Numbered from the stretch's first letter, positions 21,155-32,693 are shown. The stretch: 64,000 nucleotides of DNA from Hydra vulgaris (GCF_038396675.1 NC_088934.1:46924501-46988500), one strand, 5' to 3'. Numbers and translations: made by a program. The notes: generated by a model not told the origin, from the letters alone.

Positions 21155-21747
21155 TTTTTTGAATTTGTTGGAGTTTTTGTAAGTTTACTTTCATTGATTT
21201 TTGTGTAGCACTGTAATGGTTAATTTTACATATTGTGTTTGAACAAAAGTTATAAGTTTAGAATTTCTTCTTTATTTAAATATTTTTTTGTTTATTTAAA
21301 AGTTTATATTAAAAAATATATATTTTGTACAATAAGCTGTGTTATGCTAAGTTGAAATATTTCAAATTCTTTTATGAATATTTATTACAATCTTAATATA
21401 TTTTGCAATTAATACTAAATAAATTGCATTTTAAATATTTATTGCATTTTTTTAAATTTCAATGATTGTTTTTCGCTGTTTGTATTTAAAACTTTTTTTT
21501 GTAATTTTTATAATACAAAATAAAGTGATTGTATATAATTATAGAAAATAAACAAATAAGCTAAATTAAAGCTATATAAGTGATTAGATTTGTTTATATA
21601 ATGTATATATTGAATATGTATTATAAACAGAGCAGTTAAGGGTCCTTAACTTTAGTGAAGGCAACTTATATAAGAAAAAAAAACTTTAAAGAAATTCTTG
21701 TTTGTTTGTCAGAGCTTGTCAACCATTGAATAATCTTCCTAATAGTA
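21155..21747 (+). other. 3' UTR and 3' flank of the USP37-like gene
   Basis: AT-rich. Candidate polyadenylation signals AATAAA occur near 21417 and 21520 (AAATAAAGTG context). Words such as TTTTACATATTGTGTT (21226) recur in diverged form at about 40372, downstream of the decayed gene copy, which supports a duplicated flank. Confidence 0.6.
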
Positions 21748-23020
21748 CTTAGGTTGTTAGGAAAGTTCGTAGAACTTCATTTGTAAAGATACAATAAGAT
21801 AGGAAATAATTAAATATTTATATATCATTTTAAACTGTGTTTAATTATGAACATTTTAAGTACTTGTTGAAATATTTCGAATGTTTATTAAAAAGTTATT
21901 TAAATTTTATTATATGCGTTAAAAAAAAAAATTTAAAAATGGAAAAATTTGAATATCGAGCATATATTAAAACCCGTGCTCTACTTGGAGTTTCAGCACT
22001 AGCCATATCCGATGAGTTGGTTTTAGTTCATGGTAACCAAGCTCCAAATATAGTACAGTTGCCAAGTGGGCTACTTTATTTAAAGATGGTAGAGAGAGAG
22101 TCTCGAAGATTATCCTCGCTCAGGGCACCCTCGAACCATGTATACAGCTGAGAATATTGAACGTGTGCGAGCCATTATTGAAGAAAATCTGCATGCAACA
22201 CATGATATAATTGAAGCCCTGATATCGATTAATCGTTTTACAATCAACAAAATCATTCACAACGCACTTAAAAAAAGAAAACTAACATCACATTGGATAC
22301 CCCACAAGTTACCGATCAAAATTGCAAAAATAGAGTTGAGGCATGTAAGGAAAATTTAGCCCTTTTCAGAAACAGCCCATGAAGACTATGTGATATTATT
22401 ACAGGGGATGAGTCGTGGTTTTATTTGAGACAAGTTGGACACAAGTCGGCTAATGCTAGTTGAGTCGGTGAAAGTGAAAGTCCAAGAACTATAGTAAGAT
22501 GCGACAGGTTTCAGCCAAAAAACATGTTCTACATCTTCTTCAAAACAACTGGTGTTGTTCATTTGGGTTATGTTGAAAAGGGAGACACCATTACTAGCGA
22601 ATATTATATAAAAAATTATTTGAAACCTCTCATATGCGAAATAAATAAGCAAAGACATAAAACAGGCACTCAAAATTTCAAATTTCTCCATGATAACGCT
22701 CGACCCCATGTGACTGAAACCAAGTTGTCTAAACCAAGCTGGAATTACAATAATTTGCCACCCACCATACTCACCAGAATTAGCTCCATCCGATTATTGG
22801 CTATTCGACTTGATAAAAAAAAATCTTGATGGCGATACTGATGTCAAAAGTATACCCAATGAAGAGTACAAAAAAACGTTTGACAAATGGCTTGATAGGA
22901 TGCAATTTTGTATAGATAACGATGGTCATTATTTTGAACATTTGATAAAATAAAATTTAAAAAAATTCTTCTTTTTTTTTTTTAATAGGGGAGTTCTACG
23001 AACTTTCCTAACGATCTAAG
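21748..23020 (+). mobile_element. Complete-length mariner element
   Basis: Flanked by TA on both sides (21746-21747 and 23021-23022). The ends are inverted repeats: left CTTAGGTTGTTAGGAAAGTT, and right, on the minus strand, CTTAGATCGTTAGGAAAGTT, continuing CGTAGAA(C)TTC/CTCC. The length of 1273 bp is typical of mariners. The termini look intact, but the transposase is broken. Confidence 0.93.
21939..22953 (+). pseudogene. Mariner transposase, frameshifted
   Basis: Begins 'MEKFEYRAYIKTRALLGVSA', the helix-turn-helix DNA-binding N-terminus. A frameshift occurs after 'APSNHVY', and the next open piece holds 'TAENIERVRAIIEENLHA' and 'ALKKRKLTSHW'. Catalytic D1 is in 'ITGDESWFYLRQ' (about 22393), D2 in 'FLHDNARPHV' (about 22682), D3 in 'SPELAPSDYWLFD' (about 22770-22812), so the D,D34D triad is legible across frames. 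The C-terminus 'HYFEHLIK' ends at a stop at 22953. At least three frameshifts or stops make it inactive. It is a Tc1/mariner-family DDE enzyme that inserts at TA. Confidence 0.93.
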
Positions 23021-24399
23021 TAGTATCACATAAAACTACTGTTTTAATAGGAGTTACCCCAAAATAATTGTTTTAAGGAATCTTAATATAGGGTCAATGT
23101 TTGTTTTATCATATATCTATATGACATACTGTAGAACAAACAACTAGAATATGTCTATATATTTTAATGAAATATATATTTTGATATTTATTTTTTTGAT
23201 TGTAATTTTTGAATATTGTAAACATTGGTATTTTTTAGAAATATTTTTCCATATTAATAGTATTTGATAGTATTTTTTGATTTTTAAGTTTTAGATTAAT
23301 ACGAGAAACATTGAAAATGGGTGAAACACAACTTATGGCAATCAAAGAGGAACTTTTTATATAAAAAAAAGAAAAATCAGCAATATCAGGTAGAGCTTAT
23401 TAACAATGTATATATTAGGAAATCATAAGTCACTAAAGAGTTTATTAAAGACTGTGTAAACCTTTCTATTCAGATTTCAACAACAAGTTTTGAAAATTCT
23501 TCAACACCTAGTATATAACCCATAGTTTGCGACAATATCAAATATTATTGCTTTAAAAAAAGGGGATGTAGTGGCAATTTAGATAAAATGTAAAATTTTT
23601 TGTGCTTTTTTGTGCTTTTATTTCTACCTAAAAATATAATCAGAAAAGTTAAAGAAAAATTGTAAAAAGAAAGGTATAAATTTTACAATTTGTTGAAGCT
23701 CAGGAAGGTGAAAGAAAGTTATTGGTTTAGAGGAAGTAAAAAATTCAATACTTTTAATCTTCTCTACAACCTCAATCAATTTAATTGATTCTTTTTTTTT
23801 AACTAATTTTAAAAATAAATCAAACTTAAAACATTTTTTTCTGTTAAAAATGAAACAAAAGAAAAAAAATTACCCCTTACTCAACCCTCAAAATAGCTAT
23901 TTTGGGGTCAATTTTTCACTAAATTGATGGCTTCCAATAGGAGGGTCTGATAGTGCTTAAATTTTTTAAAGCTTATTTATATGCATTTTTATATTTTGAT
24001 CATTTATATTTTTGATTTTGTTTATAATTTATAATAAAAAGAATAAAAAAAGTAATTGTAATAAATGATTTTTATGATCTATGAATCAAAATCTAGATCA
24101 ATATATAAATTTCGTAAAGATAAAAAGGTTGAAGTTTTGAATCCTAAAGTCAATACATCATTTTTAGATAGATAGACTTTGAGTCTCGAATAATTATAAA
24201 ATATCATTTAAAGTAATAGTGAATAATCTTTTTTTGTTAAGTTATATATTGATTGATGTAGTTTTTACAGGACAAAGATAAAGTTTGACATAAATGGTGC
24301 AACATTTTAAAGCAAATTATTTTATGGTTAGTGTGTATTAATGACATTGAAATCACTTTTAACTTTTTTTTTTAAAATTAAAAATAAAAAAAAAAAAAT
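23021..24399. other. AT-rich non-coding sequence downstream of the mariner
   Basis: No gene or RNA recognised. CCTCAAAATAGCTATTTTGGGG at 23886-23907 is a small palindrome. Part of the interval may be the ancestral spacer between the USP37-like gene and the exon-1 relic. Confidence 0.45.
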
Positions 24400-24512
24400 A
24401 TATTAAATGATCTTCTTTATTTCATTTTAGATGACAAAAATCTTAAGCAATATACAAAAGTGAAGGTGAAATAAGTGTCACTCTCTCATAATAATTTTAA
24501 TCCTCACACAAA
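24400..24512 (+). pseudogene. Relic of CEP152 exon 1 and its 5' flank
   Basis: The run TGACAAAAATCTTAAGCAAT...TATACAAAAGTGAAGGTGAA at 24432-24470 aligns by eye with 40807-40857. ATAAGTGTCAC..CTCATAAT.ATTTTAATCCTCA at 24471-24505 aligns with exon 1 of the CEP152 gene at 40858-40896. The initiator is ATA here instead of ATG, and the CAG before the donor is lost. It sits downstream of the intact USP37-like gene, at the place CEP152 occupies in the other copy. Confidence 0.6.
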
Positions 24513-24624
24513 ACAAAACTACTAAATCATAACATTATTAGTTTCAGTTACTTTTTTAGTTATATATTTACTTAATAATCTATATTCACATTTTTTTTGA
24601 AAACATTTTTAACTCTGTGTAAGA

Positions 24625-25075
24625 AATGCTGCTGCAATTTCTAATCGAAACCATTACTTCCATATCTATCAGCAAAACAATTTTCCAGAAAACGTCTGTT
24701 TACTATTGCTAGAAACCATTGTGAAAAGGTTTTGTCTAATGCCAAAGCCCGCTTTTTTCAGGTCATGAAATCTTGTATTTCATCTCAAAAATTAGGCTCT
24801 TGTAACTTCTGGAGAATCTTTTACAGTATCAATAATAAGAGCGAATCTGTTATTCTGCCTCTCTTGTACGGTTCAGATTTTGTCACCTCACCTAAAGACA
24901 AAGCTGAAATGTTTGCTAAGAACTTTTCATCAATATCATCTCTTGATTCCACTAGTTGCGTTCTACCTGATATATCCCTCAAACAGATTGATCCATTACT
25001 TGACATTTGTATCACTCCAGTTTTTGTACCTATTTCCTTCTTAGACTTCTTAGAAATGGTGTCTCGATGAAAATA
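24625..25075 (+). pseudogene. LINE J fragment (endonuclease-RT linker)
   Basis: Closely similar to 26600-27040: it encodes 'LSNAKARFFQVMKS', 'GSDFVTSPKDKAEMFAKNFSSISS' and 'QIDPLLDICITP', then breaks off. It is a partial direct repeat placed immediately upstream of the main LINE J copy. Confidence 0.88.
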
Positions 25076-25684
25076 CTCTTCTTGGGCAGATGTTAAATGC
25101 ACTCGGCTACTATCTTGTAGAAGGCCTCCTAGGCAAAGACTTAAGGGGTAAACAGATTCTAACTGTTGACCAGCCTCGCACCCCTTCTTCATCTTTTAGG
25201 CTGGCGCAGATGTATTTTTAATACATTGTTTCCAGTTTAGGATGTTGAATGCTGGATCTTCTTGACTCAATGCATGGGTTTTGCTTGTGTCTCTGTTTTT
25301 ATGACTAGGCAACTCATTCTATTATCTCCTAATGAAGGTACAGCTCTAAAACTCAGTTTTATGGTTCTGAGGCCAGCTGGTAGTCAGGTTTCCCGAACTC
25401 TGTGGTAGCTCTCAGAGAGGCTGATTCCATCAACAGCTGAAAAATATCAAAGTATTAATAGTGCTATGTTGCGCATGGATAGTGTCCCTGTTTGTACTTT
25501 TGGTGTGCATTGCCGAAGCCACATTTGGAGCCCTTTGTTACGGCTTAGGGTTTATTAGTAGTAATAAGGCAATTGCTTGGGCTATTAAACGGTGTTCTGA
25601 GTACTATCTATGCTTTGAGTCAAGTTCTTCAATCTAATTTAAAAATGAATAAAGTACCAAAAACTTTAAAACACAAAAAACCAT

Positions 25685-27305
25685 CATCACCAAGTTCACT
25701 AATATTCATGGTCTTCAAAATAACTTTTCTTCTGTTGAGTCTTATCTCTTGCAAAGTTCACCAGACCTACTTGCTCTTTGTGGGACTAATTTGAGTTCGG
25801 CTGTCTCATCTTGTGATCTTAGTGTTGATGGTTATCTTCCTCTAATTCGTAAAGACTCCAATAGTCACATGCTTGGCCTCGGCATTTACATTCGCAAGAA
25901 TTCACCCATTTGTCATGAAACTAGGTTTGAATCCACAGGCTATTCTTTCATGTGCTTTCGTTTAGCACCACTTCACTCTATTGCCTTTGCCTTTGTTCTA
26001 TATCGCTCTCCTTCATCTCAAGACTGCACTCTTTTTGACGTTATTTCTAATCATATTGACCAAGCCCTCTCTCTTTATCCATCAACTAATATAGTTGTTG
26101 TCGGTGACTTTAATGCTCACCACTCTGAATGGCTTGGCTCTAGTGTCAGTGACTCTGCAGGCATTAAAGCCCACAACTTTTGCCTTTCTCAATCCCTAAC
26201 TCAAATAGTCAACTTTCCAACTCGCTTTCCTGACAACCCGAATCATTTACCTTCTCTACTCGATTTATGTCTTGTTTCTGATCCTAGTCAGTGCTCAGTT
26301 TCTCCACATTCACCCTTAGGTTCTTCTGATCACAGTTTGATCTCTCTAAAACTAATATCTCATTCTTCTTCATCACCTGAATCCCCCTATTATCGAACCT
26401 CTTACAACTACAGTAAAGCTGACTGGGATTCTTTCCGTGATTTTCTTTGTGATGGCTCTTGGGTAGAAATCTTTTGTCTTCCTGTCGACAAATGTGCTTC
26501 TTACATAACTTCGTGGATTCAGGCTGGAATGGAATCTTTTATTCCCTCTCGACGATTCCAGGTCAAGCCTCACTCTCCTCCATGGTTTTCCTCACACTGT
26601 GCTGCTGCGATTGCCAATCGAAACCGTTACTTCCATATTTATCAGCAAAACAACTCTCCAGAAAACAAATGTCTGTTTATTACTGCTAGAAACAATTGTA
26701 AAAAGACTTTGTCTAACGCCAAAGCCCGCTATTCTCAGGTCATGAAATCTCGTATCTCCTCTCAAAAATTAGGCTCTCGTGACTTCTGGAGAATCTTTAA
26801 TAATATCAATAATAAGGGCAAATCTATAATTCCACCTCTCTTGTATGGTTCAGACTTTGTCACCTCACCTAAAGACAAAACTGAATTGTTTGCTAAAAAC
26901 TTTTCATCTATATCATCTCTTGATTCCACTAGTTGCGTTCTACCTGATATTGCCAACAAACAGATTGATCCATTGCTTGACATTCATATTACTCCAGCAT
27001 CTGTATCTAAAGTGATTTCCTGCCTAGACTTTTCTACAGCTTGTGGCCCGGACAACATACCTGTTATTGTCTTGCAGAAGTGTTCTCTGGAGCTGTCGTC
27101 TATACTCTCAAAACTATTCAACAAGTGCTTATCAGAGTTTTGTTTTCCAGCCTGCTGGAAAGTGGCATCTGTTATCCCTATCTTCAAAAATTCTGGAGAG
27201 CGATCTGATTCGTCTAACTACGGTCCCATAAGTCTTCTTCCTATCTTAAGCAAGATTTTTGAATCTTTAATTAACAAACACTTAATTTCTCATCTTGAAT
27301 TTTAA
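25685..27305 (+). pseudogene. LINE J ORF2: endonuclease and RT fingers
   Basis: The endonuclease starts upstream of the first in-frame Met, with 'NIHGLQNNFSSVESYLLQ' near 25703. It continues with 'LLALCGTNLS' (the usual catalytic E is read as G), 'GLGIYIRKNSP', 'VLYRSPSS', 'VVVGDFNAHHSEWLG', 'PSLLDLCLVSD' and 'LGSSDHSLISL' (catalytic His). Then come the linker 'KPHSPPWFSSHCAAA' and RT fingers 'FSTACGPDNIPVIVLQ', 'KVASVIPIFKNSGE' and 'YGPISLLPILSKIFESLINK'. The frame stops at 'SHLEF'. The continuous 518-aa run makes this the best preserved LINE segment in the window. Loss of the endonuclease Glu in ALCGTN (normally ETN) is notable. Confidence 0.9.
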
Positions 27306-28518
27306 TAACTTACTTTCTGATCATCAATATGGATTTCGATCTTCTCGTTGATTTGCTAACAGTAATAACCGATAGGTTTTATCCTGCATTAGATAAAGGT
27401 AGAGAGTTTAAGGCCATTGCTCTTGACATTTCAAAAGCTTTTGATAAAATTTAGCATGCTGGTCTCCTCCATAAGCTTTCTTCTTACTGTGTATCTGGTA
27501 ACATCTTTAGGATTATTGAATCCTTTCCAATTGTAGTATAAAAGTTGTCCTCGATGGACAGCACTTTTCTTATTCTGTTACTGCAGGGCTTCCTCAAGGT
27601 TCAATCCTTGGCCTTATGCTCTTTTTAATTTACATTAACGATCTTCCAAATATTCTTGCATCTAAGGTGGCATTGTTCGCTGATGATACTACCATTTATT
27701 CTTGTCATGATAAGAAGCACACACTCTCTGATTGGTTGGAGGGGGTATTTGAGCTTGAAAAGGATCTCACTTCTGTTACAGCATAGGGCTCACAGTGGCT
27801 GGTGAACTTTAATTCAGATAAAGCTCAATTTTTTTCAGCCAATCGTTATCGCAATAATTTAGTTCTTCCTATATTTATGAACGGTAATGTACTCGATAAG
27901 TCATCTACTCTTCATCTTCTAGGATTAACTCTTACTTTCGATCTTTCTTGGAAACCATATATCAAATCAGTTGCAAAATTAGCATCTGCTAAGGTTGCAT
28001 CTCTTTATCGAGCTCGTCACTTTCTTACTTCGGATTCTATTCTCTATCTCTACAAATCTGAAATCCAGCCTTGTATGGAATATTGTTGCCATATCTGGGG
28101 CGGATCTTCTAATGATGCCCTTTCTCTTTTAGGCAAGCTGCAAAAACACATTGTAAACATAGTTGGACATGCTCTTGCAGCCAACCTCCAACCATTATCA
28201 CATCGTCGTAATGTTGCTTCTCTTTCTCTTTTCTACAAATACTATAATAGGCACTGCTCTAAAGAGCTGGCGTCTCTTGTGCCATCTACTAAAATTCATT
28301 CCCGTGTAACTGGTCATTCAATTAAGTCTCATCCTTTTTCTGTGACTGTTTCTAAGTGCTCCAAAAACGCTTATTCGTCTAGTTTTTTTCCTCGAACATC
28401 AGTTCTTTGGAATTCGCTTCCTTCATCTTACTTTCCTGATTCATATAATTTGCAATCTTTTAAGTTGTCCGTCAATCGTTATCTTGCTCTACAATCTTCA
28501 TCTTTTCTCTTTCAGTAA
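27306..28518 (+). pseudogene. LINE J ORF2: RT palm to C-terminus
   Basis: After the stop at 27305 the blocks 'SDHQYGFRSS', 'AIALDISKAFDKI' (then a stop), a shifted 'GLPQGSILG'-type block near 27590, and the catalytic 'VALFADDTTIYSC' (about 27669) follow. The last open piece (27802-28518, 238 aa) carries 'LLGLTLTFDLSWKPYIKS', 'EYCCHIWGGSS' and the C-terminal 'FFPRTSVLWNSLPSSYFP' motif. Two stops and two frameshifts inactivate it. Confidence 0.9.
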
Positions 28519-28560
28519 CTTCCAACTTTAATTAGTGGCTGCTTGCAGCCTTGTTGGAAG
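28519..28560 (+). repeat. LINE J 3' terminal stem-loop
   Basis: CTTCCAAC and GTTGGAAG pair at the ends, and GGCTGC.TTGCAGCC pairs inside, so the last 42 bases before the tail fold into a hairpin. The same hairpin ends other copies (about 32655-32674 split by the hAT; minus strand near 32735-32765 and 33815-33835). A conserved 3' hairpin is the usual RT recognition site in such LINEs; that role is inference here. Confidence 0.75.
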
Positions 28561-28584
28561 CGAAGATTTAAAAAAAAAAAAAAA

Positions 28585-29469
28585 GACTCTTCTACAGCTT
28601 GTAGTCCTGACAGCATGCCTGTTATAGTCTTGCAGAAGTGTTCTCTGGAGTTGTTGTTTAAACTTTCGAAGCTATTTAACAAGTGTCTATCATAGTCTTG
28701 TTTTCCAGCCTGCTGGAAAGCGCCATCTTTTATTTTTATTTTCAAAAATTCAGGAGAAGAATCTGATTCGTCTAACTACCGTTCCATTATCTTCTTCCTA
28801 TCATAAGCAAGGTTTTTGAATCTTTAATTAACAAACACTCAATTTCTTATCTTGAATCTAATAACTTACTTTCTGATCATCAATATGGATTTTGATCTTC
28901 TTGTTCTACAGCTGATTTGCTAACAGTAATAACTGATAAGGTTTATTGTGCATTAGATAGAGGTGGAGAGGTTAAAACTATCGCTCTTGATATTTCTAGA
29001 ATATTTGATAAAGTTTGGCATGCTGGTCTTCTCCGTAAGCTTTCTTATTATGGTGTATCAGGTAACATCTTTAAAACTATTGAGTCCTATTTTTCTGATC
29101 GTAGTATAAAAGTTGTTCTCGCTAGACAGCACTCTTCTTCATATCCTGTAACTTCACGGGTTTCTCAAGATTCTATCTTTGGCCCTATACTCTTTTTAAT
29201 TTACATTAACGACCTTCCGAAAATTCGCACATCCAAGGTGGCATTGTTGGCTAATAATACTACCATTTATTCTTGTCTTGATAGGAAGCCAACACTCTCT
29301 GATTGCTTGGAGGGGGCATCCAAGCTTGTAAAGGACCTCACTTCTGCTACAACATGAGGCTCACAGTTGCTGGTGAACTTTAATTCAACGAAAACTCAAT
29401 TTTTTTCAGTTTATCTTTATCTCAATCTAGATCTTCCTATACTTCCAGTAACTTCCAACTTTAATAGTG
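28585..29469 (+). pseudogene. LINE J copy 2, 5'-truncated, left part
   Basis: Begins directly after the A-tail of the main copy, at a point equivalent to 27027. Encodes the RT region 'LDISRIFDKVWHAGLLRKLSYYGVSG', 'FGPILFLIYINDLP' and 'VALLANNTTIYSC', where the catalytic FADD has become LANN. The thumb is deleted near 29430, which joins the frame to the 3' hairpin. The hAT at 29470-32647 splits the hairpin; the remainder is 32653-32693. Confidence 0.9.
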
Positions 29470-30050
29470 CAGGGCTCGAATTAAGTGCATCGCAATCGCA
29501 AATCGCGATTACTTTTTGCACCTTCGCAATTAGTTTTTTCTTAAAATTTGTTTTTTTGCAATCTTTCTTTTTTTATTTTAGAAGATTGATACTCTATTCG
29601 CGAATATTTAATGTTCTTTTGCAGTATAAAACTGCAGTGACTTCTGTAACGATAATTTTTTTTTTAAAGTGGAGCTTAAAGTTAATGAAAGAAAGATAAA
29701 AGATTTAGAAAATCAATTAGCAAAAATGTTCAAATGCAGGAAAAAGACCGATTGTTTAAGGAAGGAAAAATTTATAAAAAACAAACGGGTAAATACCTAT
29801 TCGAATCAAGAAATAAAAGATTTTGATTGAAAAAAGAAATAAAAGTTAATTGATTGAAAAGTCACTTTCTTAACTCGAATTCTCAAGGGCTTTATTCCGA
29901 TTTAGCTCATTCATTATGAACAAATTTAATGATATTTTTAGAATTTTATTTTGCGAAGAATAGTGGAAGGCAATATATACTCTAAATAGTTATTAAAAAA
30001 AACTTTAAAGTTTGTTAGTACACTTGCTAATTTTAAATTAATAGCAATAA

Positions 30051-31857
30051 ATGGATGCAAATAAGGACCACAGATGCAGATTATCTACAGTTAAAAAGTG
30101 GGAAAAACATTTTAATTGCGAGTTAGAATACGATTTAAATGGAAATGAAGTTATAAGATTAAGATGCAGTTTATGTAAACAATTTGAAAAACGGATAAGT
30201 CAAACAAAAACCGTAATTAAAAACAACTTAACTGAATGTTTAAAAAATTGTAGATTTTACTGTGTTCTCTGTGATGGAAGCACAAATTGGAAAAACAGGA
30301 ATTGATTTACAATCTTTATTTAAAAGATGGAAGTCCAAAAGTAGAATTCTTATGTATTGAAACGGCAGAGAATTCTAATGCTGTTGGCCTGAAAAAATGT
30401 ATAACAGACACTTTTACAAGAGTTGGTATTACCAATTCTTATAAACATCTATTGGGTGTAAATCTTGATGGAGCTAATGTTAATCTCGGAGCTTATGCTG
30501 GTTTAGGTGCATTACTAAAAGAAGGTTCTCCTTGGCTGGAAGTTGTACACTGTTTTAACCATTGACTTGAACTTGCTTTAAAAGATGCGTTTGAAAATTT
30601 ATCTGCCTTCAAAACTGTTGACGAACTACTTTTACAACTTTATCACTTGTATCAAAAGTCACCAAAGCGCTACCGAGAACTACAAGGATTAGCCAAAGCT
30701 TGGGGTAATAGCATTCCGAAACCAACAAAAGCATGCGGAACTCGGTGGATTGATCACAAGTATAAAGCAATCAAAATTATGGTGTGTTTATGACCCATAT
30801 TGAATCATTGGCTATAAGAGACTCCCAGGTAGCAAAGAGAGCAGAGTTAAAGGGTTTTTTAAAGCGATGGAAAAATGCGTCTGTGCCTATTCATTTATCA
30901 ATATATCTTGATGTTTTATCTCCCTTTCGGCGTCTGAGTTTAAGTTTTCAGAACAATATTCATGATCCAGTAAAAGCTGTAAGAAGAGTTCAAGAATTTA
31001 CATGAACAATGGCCAAGCTGCAAATTCTTCTAGAAAATTCGCTAGACAATTTGCTTGATGATACAAGTGTTACGACCCATTATAAAAAACTCTCTGAAGA
31101 TATTGAGACAATTGATTCAAAGCAATGTTATCAAAATATTGCACTTTCTCAATATACCGAAGTTAAGTTCTTGACCAGTACAAGCTAATTATTGCAAATA
31201 TTACCATATGTATGGAAGGCCGTTTTCAATCTCTCCAAAAATCACCATTGTTTATACATTTGGTAGCTTTGCTTGATGTTTATAACTGGCCGTTAAATGT
31301 GAATGATGGAACTTTTGGCAATATAGCTATCAGTGAAGTTGTTGAACATTTTTCTGAATTTTTAATTGGTATAGGATATTATTTGAATAATATACTTCAT
31401 GAGTGGATCATTTTAAAAGCATACATGTTTCCCATCATAAGTAACAATCAGAATGAGTATTATTTGAAAATTTGGGAAATTGTTTTTTCCAAATCAAATT
31501 TGGTCAAAGAATGCCGAAATATTCTTGATATTTTTGAACTATTTTTAATTTGTCCTTTTACAAATGCGAAAGTAGAGCGAATATTTTCATGTATGAATTG
31601 CGTAAAAAATGACTGGAGAAGTTGTCTTAGACGAGATCTCTTAGAATCTCTACTTCGGATAAGTGAAGAAGGTTGACAAATTTGAACCTGATACTGCTAT
31701 GGACGAATGGTATAATGATAAAGTTAGATGATTGTCAGCAAATTTTCAACGTTATCCGGAAAAAAGAAAAAAGTCAGGAAAAACAGACATTGATCTAGCG
31801 ACAGTTACAATATCGGATTTGGAAGAAAGTGAAAGCAAGGAAGAAAATTTAATATTC
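30051..31857 (+). pseudogene. hAT transposase, ZNF862-like type, multiply broken
   Basis: Starts 'MDANKDHRC', then 'VKKWEKHFNCELEYD', 'LRCSLCKQFEKRI' (zinc-finger part of a TTF/BED-like domain). The reading jumps straight to 'CVLCDGSTN', so the region between is deleted. Next come 'LGVNLDGANVNLGAYAGLG', 'WLEVVHCFNH' then a stop, 'LELALKDAF' and 'TRWIDHKYKA'. The last piece, 31212-31676, ends in the hAT dimerisation motif 'CPFTNAKVERIFSCMN', 'DLLESLLRI'. The catalytic Asp of 'DGANVN' and the CxxH-type 'VVHCFNH' are visible. At least four stops or frameshifts mean no active enzyme. Confidence 0.92.
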
Positions 31858-32557
31858 TAAGCATTAAACTAGTGAAATGATTACAAAACGATCAAAATAT
31901 TTACGATCACGATCTAATATTTTTTCTATTAGCAATCAAAAAAAGTATTAGATTGTAAAAGATTCTATTATTTAGACACATTTTTTTTCTTTCGCTTTAT
32001 TTTATTGAATGAAAAAAGTGAATGCTAACTTTTATTAAAAAAATACATTGAATGAAAAAGCAATAGATAGAAATATCATGGGAATTTGATAAGGTTACTT
32101 AGATAAGAAAACTTACTTAATAAGAATTTAATTATTATTCTTGTTTGTGATTGTGTGGGTTTTTGTGAAAATGTTAAGTTTTAACATTTTATCACGATAA
32201 TGTTTTCGTCATTTTTAATAGTTTTTTATAACTGTTTCAAATTTATATATTGTTTTTTTAGAGTTTTAAATAATTTTTTTTTACTGTTAAAAATTTATAG
32301 AAAATTAAATATTCTAATTGTTTTAAACAGTTTAAAATATGTAAATAAAATAGAAAATGAAATAATTAATTAAAAGAAGATTATATCAAGTTCATTGATT
32401 TTGCAAAAATACAGCCGTTAGATTTAATGCAATATAATAATAGTAATAATGTAAATTATAACTAAAGCTACTTTACAACCGCTGAACGTAAATGTTATGA
32501 CATCTTATGCAAAAATGAGACTTATTATATATGTTATTATAAATAAGTTAAAATAAA

Positions 32558-32597
32558 TAATGCCCCTCCCCTCCGGCGGGAGTGGAGGAGGGGTTAT
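32558..32597. repeat. GC-rich hairpin inside the hAT 3' end
   Basis: CCCCTCCCCTCC and GGAGGAGGGG pair around a short GC loop in an otherwise AT-rich subterminal region. It lies about 50 bp from the right terminus. It may be a subterminal structure or a later foldback insertion. Confidence 0.8.
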
Positions 32598-32652
32598 GAG
32601 CAACAAAAAAACTGCGATTAGATTTTCTTACGTTAATTCGAGCCCTGTAGTG

Positions 32653-32693
32653 GTTGTTTGCAGCCTTGTTGGAAGCAAAGATATTTAAAAAAA
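32653..32693 (+). pseudogene. LINE J copy 2, right part (3' hairpin half and A-tail)
   Basis: GTTTGCAGCCTTGTTGGAAG and an A-rich tail continue the hairpin interrupted by the hAT. Confidence 0.88.

Larger units (their letters stand above)
25080..28584 (+). mobile_element. Jockey-like non-LTR retrotransposon 'LINE J', main copy
   Basis: A degraded 5' (gag-like) region at about 25080-25640 is followed by ORF2 (endonuclease then RT) at about 25640-28518, a short 3' UTR folding into a hairpin, and an A-run (28570-28584). The protein resembles jockey-type polyproteins. The copy is nearly full length in ORF2 but carries stops and frameshifts in the RT. Other pieces of the same family fill 24.6-38 kb in both orientations. 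Confidence 0.9.
29470..32647 (+). mobile_element. Complete-length hAT element inserted in LINE J
   Basis: Both ends carry CAGGGCTCGAATTAA as a perfect 15-bp terminal inverted repeat. The flanks TAGTG (29465-29469 and 32648-32652) form a 5-bp direct repeat. Removing 29470-32647 and one TAGTG restores the LINE J 3' hairpin (AACTTTAATAGTGGTTGTTTGCAG), which independently proves the borders. A 5-bp duplication is shorter than the usual 8 bp of hAT elements. The total length is 3178 bp. Confidence 0.93.

Noticed and set aside
25573-25794. Separate small gene before LINE J ORF2
   Set aside because: It overlaps the real endonuclease start in another frame and belongs to the LINE 5' part.
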